A stretch of 64,000 bases of DNA from QFOX01 sp033763655 (GTDB lineage Bacteria > Pseudomonadota > Alphaproteobacteria > Rickettsiales > UBA3002). Below are positions 8,000-15,070 of the stretch, piece after piece. The notes under the pieces are model-generated. The model made no database searches, was not told the DNA's origin, and saw nothing but the letters and a program-made list of their open reading frames with translations. Every line of letters begins with the position of its first letter. Positions within the stretch are counted from its first letter, which is position 1. The position numbers and the translations under genes are program-made. Location: assembly GCA_033763655.1 (NCBI GenBank), contig JANRKD010000012.1, forward strand, positions 1 to 64,000, in the 5' to 3' direction.

Positions 8000-9391
8000 A
8001 TGGACATTGCTTCGTTGGCTGAAAAAGCATTAAAACCAATAGTTTCCATGCTTTCCGACGTGCTTTTCTTCAACGTCGCGGGTTTCCCCTTCATCGTGCT
8101 ATGGCTGATGGTGGCGGCACTGTTTTTTACCCTCTACCTGCGTGGGGTGAATATCCGCCTGCTGGGCCACTCTTTCGCGCTGATTACCCATAAAAACACC
8201 GAGGATAGGGGCAAAGGCGAGGTCAGCCAGCTACAGGCCTTCCTCTCGGCGATTTCTGCCACGGTGGGGTTAGGCTCGATTGCGGGGGTATCGGTCGCGG
8301 TTGCGGTCGGCGGCCCGGGGGCGATTTTCTGGATCGTGGTGATGGGTCTGTTCGCGATGGCCACCAAATTCGCGGAAGTCACCCTCTCGCTCATGTACCG
8401 CAAGGTGGATGCAGATGGGAAGGTCTATGGCGGCCCCATCCAATACCTGCAGGATGGCTTAAGCGAGCTGGGATACCGCCGCTTCGGCCACGCGCTGGCG
8501 ACGCTGTTTGCCATTTTCTGCCTCGGCGGCGCGATTGGCGGCGGCAACATGTTCCAGTCGAACCAGACGGTCAAAATCCTCGCCAGCGAAATTCCTGCGC
8601 TGGCCGATCATGCATGGGTGATCTCCGCCGCCTTTGCGCTGCTGGTCGGCCTTGTGCTGTTTGGTTCCATCAAGCGCATTGCGCTGGTCGCTGAGGCGGT
8701 CGCGCCGATGAAGGGGATTGTTTACCTCGCCTGCGCGCTGGTCATCATCGCCTACAACATCGAGGAATTACCCGGTGCGCTGTCGCTGATTTTCCACGAG
8801 GCCTTCACCGCGACTGCCGCCAAAGGCGGCCTGTTCGGCATGCTGGTGCTGGCCTTCAAACGCGCCCTGTTTGCCAACGAGGCGGGGCTCGGCTCGGCAC
8901 CCATCGCCCACGCCGCCGCACGGGTGAATGAGCCCGCACGCGAGGGTTCCATTGCCCTTATTGAGCCGCTGTTTGCCGCCTTTATCGCCCTGTTGACCGG
9001 GCTGGTGGTGGTTGTTACCCATGCCTATCAGGGTGCCTCGCTCGAGGACGGCGTGCTGATTGCCGCCCACGCCTTTGCAACGGTGGGCGACTGGTTCACC
9101 CTCATGCTGGCCATCAACGTGCTGCTATTCGCCTATGGCACGACCATCGGCTGGAGCTATTACGGCGAAATCGCCTGGTGCCATTTGTTTGGGCGCAAGG
9201 GCATCAAAGGCTATTATGTGCTTTATACTGTCGCCTGTTTCGTCGGTGGTATCGCCACGTTTGGGGTGGTGATGGATCTGGCGGATCTGTTCATCCTCGG
9301 CTGCGCGCTGCCCAATATCATTGCGCTCTACCTGCTGCGCGGCAAAATCAAGGCCGAGATGCTGCGCTATATGAAGGCAATCGGCAGATAG
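8000..9391 (+). CDS. Alanine/glycine:cation symporter (AGCS family)
   Basis: 463 residues with about 10-11 membrane helices. It imports alanine or glycine with Na+ or H+ across the inner membrane. Family hallmarks: GEVSQLQAFLSAISATVGLGSIAG in pieces near residue 70, GGPIQYLQDGL, and NEAGLGSAPIAHAAA near residue 295. The ATG at 8000 is chosen because GAAAGGG (7988-7994) gives it proper spacing; an ATG at 7985 is also in frame. A strong terminator follows. Confidence 0.92.
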   Translation: MDIASLAEKALKPIVSMLSDVLFFNVAGFPFIVLWLMVAALFFTLYLRGVNIRLLGHSFALITHKNTEDRGKGEVSQLQAFLSAISATVGLGSIAGVSVAVAVGGPGAIFWIVVMGLFAMATKFAEVTLSLMYRKVDADGKVYGGPIQYLQDGLSELGYRRFGHALATLFAIFCLGGAIGGGNMFQSNQTVKILASEIPALADHAWVISAAFALLVGLVLFGSIKRIALVAEAVAPMKGIVYLACALVIIAYNIEELPGALSLIFHEAFTATAAKGGLFGMLVLAFKRALFANEAGLGSAPIAHAAARVNEPAREGSIALIEPLFAAFIALLTGLVVVVTHAYQGASLEDGVLIAAHAFATVGDWFTLMLAINVLLFAYGTTIGWSYYGEIAWCHLFGRKGIKGYYVLYTVACFVGGIATFGVVMDLADLFILGCALPNIIALYLLRGKIKAEMLRYMKAIGR

Positions 9392-9400
9392 CTGAAAAAC

Positions 9401-9432
9401 AAAAAAAACCAGGCACACGGCCTGGCTTTTTT
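9401..9432 (+). terminator. Rho-independent terminator after the AGCS symporter
   Basis: Stem CCAGGC (9409-9414) and GCCTGG (9420-9425) with a five-base loop, followed by CTTTTTT; an A-run precedes the stem, so it may work in both directions and also terminate the minus-strand tRNA-Lys transcript. Confidence 0.9.
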
Positions 9433-9435
9433 AGG

Positions 9436-9511
9436 TGGTGAGTCGGGTGGGGATCGAACCCACGACAACACGATTAAAAGTCGTGTGCTCTACCAACTGA
9501 GCTACCGACTC
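9436..9511 (-). tRNA. tRNA-Lys (anticodon UUU)
   Basis: 76 bases including an encoded CCA. Acceptor GAGTCGG pairs with CCGACTC, followed by TAGCTCAGTTGGTAGAGC (D arm); the anticodon stem encloses loop CTTTTAA with TTT, and the T arm reads GTGGGTTCGATCCCCAC. All arms pair. Confidence 0.97.
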
Positions 9512-9596
9512 ACACGGTACGTTGGTAAAAAGAAGGGCGAATCTACGGATTATCCTAGCTTTGTCAAGCAGTCGCACAAGTTTTTCCCGGCGCGCG

Positions 9597-10919
9597 CTAA
9601 ATAGCGGCCAAATCCCCGCGTTTCCAGCCTTCGGTGAGGGCGGCGGCGTGCGCTTCGAGCTGGCCGCGCGCGATGGCGGCGCGCAATCCGGCCATCAATT
9701 CCTGATAATAATGCAAATTATGCTGGGTCAGCAGCATCGGCCCGAGCATTTCATCGGCCTTGAACAGATGGTGCAGATAGGCGCGCGAATAACGGTTAAT
9801 CGGCGAATTTGTCGCCTCGTCGAGCGGGCGTGGGTCATCCGCATGCCGCGCATTACGCAGGTTGATTTCACCCCGGCTGGTGTAGGCGCGCGCATTACGC
9901 CCCGAACGGGTGGGGATGACGCAATCGAACATATCCACCCCGCGCACGACCGCACCAAGAATATCGGCAGGTTTGCCGACCCCCATCAGGTAACGCGGCT
10001 TTTCCGCAGGTGTGGCGGGGATGGTGAAGTCGAGCACGCGGAACATTTCCGCCTGCCCCTCGCCGACCGCCAGACCACCGATGGCATACCCGTCGAAACC
10101 AATATGCGCGAGCGCCTCCGCCGAACGCAGGCGCAGCGGCGCGTAGATACTGCCTTGGACGATGCCGAACAGGCCGTAGCCGCTTTGCGTATCTCCATCA
10201 GCGCCACGAATTCCCCGCTCCCCCCTTGCGGGGGAGCACAATCCGTCTTCGGATTGGGTGGGGGGTATCGTTCGGGTGCCGGGGTTCAGGCTCGCTTCCT
10301 TACCCCCCACCGAATCGCTTACGTGGCGATTCGACTCCCCCGCAAGGGGGGAGCGGGAGCCCGCATCACGCACACTATCCTTCTTCAACGCATCATATGC
10401 CTCCCGGCTGCGCGCTGCCCAGCGCATCGACATTTCCATGCTGGTGCGCGCTTCATCCTGTGTCGCAGGAAACGGCGTGCATTCATCGAGCGCCATGGTG
10501 ATGGTCGAGCCAAGCAGATGCTGGATTTCCATCGACCGTTCGGGCGACAGCACATGCGTGCTGCCGTCGATATGTGATTGGAAGGTGACGGCCTGTTCGG
10601 TCATTTTGCGCAAATGCGCGAGCGACATCACCTGAAACCCGCCCGAATCGGTGAGAATCGGCTTATCCCAGTTCATAAAGGCATGCAGGCCGCCAAGGCG
10701 CGCGATGCGCTCTGCCGTGGGCCTGAGCATCAGGTGGTAGGTGTTGCCCAGCAGGATATCAGCCCCGGTCGCCGCCACCGCCTCGGGGTGCATGGCCTTC
10801 ACGGTGGCCGCCGTGCCCACCGGCATGAAGGCAGGCGTGCGGATATCGCCGTGGAGGGTGGAAAGCACGCCGGTGCGGGCGTGGCCGTCGGTGGCGTGGA
10901 TGGTGAAGCGAAGGGTCAT
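9597..10919 (-). CDS. tgt: tRNA-guanine transglycosylase with palindrome insertion and no zinc cysteines
   Basis: 440 residues against about 375 normally. It exchanges guanine 34 for preQ1 in tRNAs with GUN anticodons. DSGGFQVMSL (Asp91), FGIVQGS (251-257), GGLAVGE and FDCVIPTRSGRNA (nucleophile Asp332) are intact. Residues about 189-234 (start SPLAGE) are encoded by a family A palindrome placed between the helix ending EAYDALKK and GLFGIVQGS. The usual CxCxxC zinc motif before SRAYLHHL is absent: the segment reads DEATNSPINRYSRAY, although His400 (LLTQHN) remains. Overlaps queA by 4 bases. Confidence 0.95.
   Translation of the reverse strand: MTLRFTIHATDGHARTGVLSTLHGDIRTPAFMPVGTAATVKAMHPEAVAATGADILLGNTYHLMLRPTAERIARLGGLHAFMNWDKPILTDSGGFQVMSLAHLRKMTEQAVTFQSHIDGSTHVLSPERSMEIQHLLGSTITMALDECTPFPATQDEARTSMEMSMRWAARSREAYDALKKDSVRDAGSRSPLAGESNRHVSDSVGGKEASLNPGTRTIPPTQSEDGLCSPARGERGIRGADGDTQSGYGLFGIVQGSIYAPLRLRSAEALAHIGFDGYAIGGLAVGEGQAEMFRVLDFTIPATPAEKPRYLMGVGKPADILGAVVRGVDMFDCVIPTRSGRNARAYTSRGEINLRNARHADDPRPLDEATNSPINRYSRAYLHHLFKADEMLGPMLLTQHNLHYYQELMAGLRAAIARGQLEAHAAALTEGWKRGDLAAI
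10218..10353. repeat. Palindromic repeat, family A, inside tgt
   Basis: Outer arms CTCCCCCCTTGCGGGGGAG and CTCCCCCGCAAGGGGGGAG are inverted repeats; each is followed inward by its own stem-loop (ATCCGTCTTCGGAT on one side, CGAATCGCC with GGCGATTCG on the other) and a GTGGGGGG block. The 136 bp are read through in frame by tgt. Confidence 0.95.
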
Positions 10920-11950
10920 GCGGCGCGTTCTAGCAGTGTTGTGTCGCCATAGGAATAAAATCTGTAATCATTTTCCATGGCGTGGGCATAGGCTTCCTGC
11001 ATGCGCTCCAGCCCGCAAAAGGCGCTCACCAGCATAAAGAGCGACGATTTCGGCAAATGGAAATTCGTCATCAGCCGATCGACGATTTTGAAACGGTAGC
11101 CCGGCGTAATAAAAATGCCGGTATCGCCGGTAAACGGCGCCAGCGTGCCATCCGCCGCCGCGACGGATTCGAGAATGCGTAAGGAAGTGGTGCCGACCGC
11201 CACCACCTTGCCGCCAGCCGCGCGCGCGGCATTGATGGTATCGCACGCCGCCCGCCCGATTTCGATCGGCTCGCGGTGCATGACATGGTCATCGGTATCC
11301 GCAACCTTCACTGGCTGAAAAGTCCCCGCCCCGACATGCAACGTGACATAGGCCTTCTTTATACCGCGCGCATCGAGCGCCGCCATCAGTTCTGGCGTAA
11401 AATGCAATCCCGCTGTCGGTGCGGCAACCGAGCCATCCGCCCGCGCGTAGAGGGTCTGGTAGCTCGTGGCATCTGCCGCCGTATCGGCGCGCGTAATATA
11501 AGGTGGCAGCGGCATATGGCCGTGGGTGCGGAGTTTCTCAAACAGCGTCGCCGCCGCGTAAGGGAACGCAACTTCCACCTGCCCATCCGCACTGCGGCCA
11601 ATAACCGTCGCCATGAAGCCTTCGGCGAAGTGAAGCTCCATCCCCGCCTTCAACTTTTTGGCTGGCCGCGCGAAGGCACGCCAGCGCGCCCCCCCTCCGC
11701 CCGTGATTGGCTGGTGCAGCAACAGCTCGACGGGCCTGCCGTTGACCTCTGCGAATAACCGTGCGGGAATCACGCGGCTGTCGTTCATCACCAGCACATC
11801 GCCCGCGTTGAGCAGCGCCGGCAGATCGCGCACAAAGCGGTCGTTGAGCATTTGGCTCACATGCAGCAATTTCGCCGCGTCGCGCGGCTGCGCGGGCACA
11901 TGGGCGATGCGCCCCTCGGGCAAATGGAAATCGAACAGGTCAGTACGCAT
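10916..11950 (-). CDS. queA: tRNA preQ1 ribosyltransferase-isomerase QueA
   Basis: 344 residues, typical length. It transfers the ribosyl group of S-adenosylmethionine to preQ1-tRNA to make epoxyqueuosine. N-terminal FHLPEGRIAHVPAQPRDAAKLL, VMNDSRVIPARL, APTAGLHFTPEL, HVGAGTFQPV and the C-terminal FHLPKSSLFMLVSAF are diagnostic. Directly upstream of tgt with ATGA overlap, the classic queuosine pair. Confidence 0.96.
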   Translation of the reverse strand: MRTDLFDFHLPEGRIAHVPAQPRDAAKLLHVSQMLNDRFVRDLPALLNAGDVLVMNDSRVIPARLFAEVNGRPVELLLHQPITGGGGARWRAFARPAKKLKAGMELHFAEGFMATVIGRSADGQVEVAFPYAAATLFEKLRTHGHMPLPPYITRADTAADATSYQTLYARADGSVAAPTAGLHFTPELMAALDARGIKKAYVTLHVGAGTFQPVKVADTDDHVMHREPIEIGRAACDTINAARAAGGKVVAVGTTSLRILESVAAADGTLAPFTGDTGIFITPGYRFKIVDRLMTNFHLPKSSLFMLVSAFCGLERMQEAYAHAMENDYRFYSYGDTTLLERAA

Positions 11951-12012
11951 ACGAAAGCCCTAAGGGTCGTGCCTGCGGCAGCGTAGGAACCCGGTGCAGC
12001 ATGGGAGGGACG

Positions 12013-12549
12013 CTAAAGCGCGGTTGCCAGTGAATCCGACATTTCCGCCGCAACATCCGCCGCGACACATACGCGAATCATTTTGTCGGGCTGGGCAGGT
12101 GGCTCGCCGCGCGCGATTTTATCGACATGTTCCATACCATCAATCACCTTGCCCCAGGCGGTGTATTGGCCGTCGAGGAAGTTCGCGTTTTTAAAGCAGA
12201 TAAAAAACTGCGAATCGGCGCTATCGACATTCATTGCCCGCGCCATCGAGCAGATACCGCGATCGTGCGGGGTTTTGTTGAACTCTGCCTTGATGTTCTT
12301 GCCCGATCCGCCGGTGCCGGTGCCCGTCGGATCGCCCGTCTGCGCCATGAAGCCATCGATCACGCGGTGGAAAACGATGCCGTCGTAAAACCCTTCGCGC
12401 ACCAGTTCCTTGATGCGCTTGACGTGGCGCGGCGCCCAGTCGGGCCGCAACTGGATGGTCACCATCCCGTCCTTCAACTGCATCAGTAGTTTGTTTTCCG
12501 GCGAATCGAGATCGACCGCCACCGTTTTCTTTTTGTCTTTCTTAGCCAT
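12013..12549 (-). CDS. ppiB: Cytoplasmic cyclophilin-type peptidyl-prolyl isomerase
   Basis: 178 residues. Cyclophilin motifs FHRVIDGFMAQTGDPTGTG, SQFFICF and LDGQYTAWGKV are present; the N-terminus (MAKKDKKK) has no export signal, so it is likely cytoplasmic. It catalyses Xaa-Pro isomerisation. It is the second gene of a tandem pair, 12 bases after the exported paralogue, and precedes queA-tgt. Confidence 0.93.
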   Translation of the reverse strand: MAKKDKKKTVAVDLDSPENKLLMQLKDGMVTIQLRPDWAPRHVKRIKELVREGFYDGIVFHRVIDGFMAQTGDPTGTGTGGSGKNIKAEFNKTPHDRGICSMARAMNVDSADSQFFICFKNANFLDGQYTAWGKVIDGMEHVDKIARGEPPAQPDKMIRVCVAADVAAEMSDSLATAL

Positions 12550-12561
12550 GATATTCCTCGC

Positions 12562-13161
12562 TTAATGGCTGGTTGGGGCAACGAGCGTGCCGGTGACACC
12601 CGCGCGCGCCTTATTCACATCCGCCAGCACTTTTAGGCTGATGATTTTATCGGGATTGCTGACCGTGCCGTTATTGGCCGCATCGCCTTTTTTGATGGCG
12701 TTTATAAACTCCATCCCCGAGATAACCTGCCCGAACGCCGTATACTGGCCATCGAGGAACGGTGCGGGTTTGAAGCAGATAAAAAACTGTGAGTTGGCGC
12801 TGTCAGGGCTTTGCGCGCGCGCCATCGCCATGGTGCCGGTGACATGCTTCATGCTGTTAAATTCCGCTTTCAAATCCGGCAAATCGGAGCCGCCGGCGCC
12901 GGTGCCGGTCGGGTCGCCGGTCTGCGCCATGAAGCCCTCAATCACGCGGTGGAACACCAGCCCGTCATAGAAGCCTTTGCGCGCCAGCTCCTTGATGCGC
13001 GCGACATGCGCGGGCGCCATATCCGGGCGCAGCTGGATAGTCACGGCGCCATCCTTCAGTTGCAGCAACAGGGCATTCTCCGGGTCAAGCGCCGGAGCGG
13101 CGTGGGCGGCGGTGACACCGGCCAGCATCAGCAGGCCGGAAAACAGGGATAAAAAGCGCAT
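12562..13161 (-). CDS. Exported cyclophilin-type peptidyl-prolyl isomerase
   Basis: 199 residues with a signal peptide (MRFLSLFSGLLMLAGVTAAHA, cleavage after AHA). The mature part is a close paralogue of the next gene: FHRVIEGFMAQTGDPTGTG, SQFFICF, LDGQYTAFGQV. Predicted periplasmic foldase. The pair probably arose by tandem duplication with one copy gaining or losing the signal peptide. Confidence 0.93.
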   Translation of the reverse strand: MRFLSLFSGLLMLAGVTAAHAAPALDPENALLLQLKDGAVTIQLRPDMAPAHVARIKELARKGFYDGLVFHRVIEGFMAQTGDPTGTGAGGSDLPDLKAEFNSMKHVTGTMAMARAQSPDSANSQFFICFKPAPFLDGQYTAFGQVISGMEFINAIKKGDAANNGTVSNPDKIISLKVLADVNKARAGVTGTLVAPTSH

Positions 13162-13294
13162 AAAAACTCCGTTGGTTCAGTTGAAACGGGTTTAGCGGGC
13201 GTCACCCCAAAAGGCAATGGGTTCAATAGCACCCCGCACAGTAGGATTTCTGCCTTGTCATAAAATTGACATAGTTTTCCCGTAGGATGGAATC

Positions 13295-14386
13295 ATGAAT
13301 CAGCACGCCCACCATCACGAACCGCAGGCAACCGTAGCTCCAAACCGAGGCACAATTATCCTCGATGCGAGCACGATTTTCTACCTCGCCCATCCTATTG
13401 ATGCGCAATTCGTCAACCCTAGCCACTATCCCCGACTTAACAGCTATCTCGATTTGCTGCCCCTTCTAGCCAAAAATGGCTTTCGTATCCTTATTCCGGA
13501 AGTCGTTGCGATTGAAGCGGGCGATATGCTGGCTGATGGTCGTGAATTGGAAAGAAGTCCATACAATCACAAGCCTAGCGATAGAATGAGGGCGGGTTTC
13601 CTAAAGTCTGTCGCAAGAGGTCATTGTCCCAATATTTCCATCGTCACCAATACTGGCCCCAAGGGAGCAAACACTTATTGTCAGAGCCTCCGTATAGCCG
13701 TCGATCTTGCGCGCATCTCGGAACAGGCAAACCTGAAAAACATGCTGAAGGGTATAAAGACGCACAGCAATACTAAAAATCTTGGCGATCAAGCCATTAT
13801 GGCAATGCTTGAAAGCGAAAAATATGCACAAGAGGGCATACCAACGCTGGTCATGACCGATGATAGGGATCTGGCAATTCAGGCCGAAAAACGTGGTGTC
13901 CAGTCAGTCGATACGCGCAGCTTCCTGCATAACCTGGTGTACTCAAGGCTAGCTGCGAAGATGGGATTGATTACTCAAATAAATGGTAAAAATCTTACGG
14001 GTGAAGACCTCTTCGAAGACACTTACAAGAAAATTGAGCATCGTCCCCAACAAGATACGGGCCCATGGAAGACTTCACAGTTAGAGAAGCATATTACCAA
14101 CGCGTTCCTTAGAAATCTTGATTCCTTGAATGCTCGCCCCTTCGCCCGCGCTCTGGTCGCGCTTAAAAAAGACCTCGATGCGCAGACGGTGAGTGTGGAA
14201 GCGCCGGGCAACATTGGGATGTCCTCTAACCCAAACGGCAATGGAGGGGCATCTCGAATAGACAGGTTCAAAGCCCGTTACGGGCAACGCGATAATGGCA
14301 ACGGTAATAACAGCGCGGGTAATTCTTTTGCGAACGCCACGACAGGAGAGAAAGCGGCTACGATCAGTGAGGGTTTTAATCGCTAA
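13295..14386 (+). CDS. Orphan PIN-like domain protein, putative RNase
   Basis: 363 residues. The first 210 look like a PIN nuclease: Asp24 (IILDAS), Glu74 (VVAIEAGD), Asp165 (NLGDQAI) and Asp189/190/192 (MTDDRDL) in the expected order and spacing, with a final strand GVQSVDT. The remaining 150 residues are unrelated to anything I recognise and end in a low-complexity Asn/Gly-rich tail. A His-rich N-terminus (HAHHHEP) precedes the domain. No antitoxin-like gene adjoins it, so an ordinary VapBC pair is unlikely. More AT-rich than its neighbours. SD AGGA at 13284-13287. Function as an RNase is inferred only from the acidic residues. Confidence 0.7.
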   Translation: MNQHAHHHEPQATVAPNRGTIILDASTIFYLAHPIDAQFVNPSHYPRLNSYLDLLPLLAKNGFRILIPEVVAIEAGDMLADGRELERSPYNHKPSDRMRAGFLKSVARGHCPNISIVTNTGPKGANTYCQSLRIAVDLARISEQANLKNMLKGIKTHSNTKNLGDQAIMAMLESEKYAQEGIPTLVMTDDRDLAIQAEKRGVQSVDTRSFLHNLVYSRLAAKMGLITQINGKNLTGEDLFEDTYKKIEHRPQQDTGPWKTSQLEKHITNAFLRNLDSLNARPFARALVALKKDLDAQTVSVEAPGNIGMSSNPNGNGGASRIDRFKARYGQRDNGNGNNSAGNSFANATTGEKAATISEGFNR

Positions 14387-14407
14387 GCACGCCGCAGCGG
14401 CGACCAG

Positions 14408-14908
14408 CTAGCCGCGCGGCAGCAAGTATTCGCGCGCAATCATTTCCGCGACGTCGGCGGAGACGAATTTGCTGACCTCGCCGCCGAGGCGGGCGATCTG
14501 CTTCACAAAACGACTGGAGATGAAATGCGTCGCATCGCTTGCAGTCAGGAATACCGTCTCGATATCCGGCGCGATTTTGTTGTTCACGCTGGCCATCTGG
14601 AACTCATATTCAAAATCAGAAACCGCGCGTAAGCCACGGATTAACAGGTTGGCTTTCTCTTCGTGAGCGAAATTGACCAGCAACCCCGAGAACGGCTTGA
14701 CCGCGATGCGGGCGCAGTCGTCGCCCAGTTGCTCGATGTCCTTTTCCACCATCGCTGCGCGGGTCTTCACATCGAACAGCGGCTCTTTCGCTGAATCCAG
14801 CGCGACGCCGATAACCAGCCTGTCCACCACATGCAGCGCGCGGCGGATAATATCCATATGCCCGAAGGTGATGGGGTCGAACGTGCCGGGGTAAATACCT
14901 GTGCGCAT
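14408..14908 (-). CDS. coaD: Pantetheine-phosphate adenylyltransferase
   Basis: 166 residues, typical length. Fourth step of CoA synthesis, ATP plus 4'-phosphopantetheine to dephospho-CoA. GIYPGTFDPITFGH carries the nucleotidyltransferase motif, with LIRGLRAVSDFEYE and the ISSR motif near residue 128. The start at 14908 has SD AAGGAG; a longer open frame runs back into a palindromic repeat and is not coding. Confidence 0.96.
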   Translation of the reverse strand: MRTGIYPGTFDPITFGHMDIIRRALHVVDRLVIGVALDSAKEPLFDVKTRAAMVEKDIEQLGDDCARIAVKPFSGLLVNFAHEEKANLLIRGLRAVSDFEYEFQMASVNNKIAPDIETVFLTASDATHFISSRFVKQIARLGGEVSKFVSADVAEMIAREYLLPRG

Positions 14909-14945
14909 AAAACTCCTTATCGAAGGTGACACGAACTTATAAGCC

Positions 14946-15060
14946 GTCATCCCGGTTTGCGGAAGCACTACCGGAATCCCCTGCCGCAACTGAGATCTTT
15001 CCTGCGGTAAGAAAAGGTCACAGCCCGTTGCGGGAGATCCCGGGACTAGCCCGGGATGAC
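14946..15060. repeat. Palindromic repeat, family C, between gyrA and coaD
   Basis: Starts GTCATCCCGG and ends CCCGGGATGAC; shares the GCGGGAGATCCCGG block with the copy inside pyrB. It lies in the leader between gyrA and coaD. Confidence 0.85.
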
Positions 15061-15070
15061 GCCCTGTTAT

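Noticed and set aside
10218..10353. Repeats considered as CRISPR array units
   Set aside because: No regular direct repeat and spacer pattern and no cas genes; these are dispersed inverted repeats.
9522..10577. Plus-strand open frame of 351 codons opposite tgt
   Set aside because: Shadow of tgt, no recognisable domain, runs across the tRNA-Lys flank and the palindrome.
13223..13426. Antitoxin gene divergent from the PIN-like gene
   Set aside because: The 67-codon minus frame overlaps the PIN gene start, has no SD and no DNA-binding motif; looks like a shadow.
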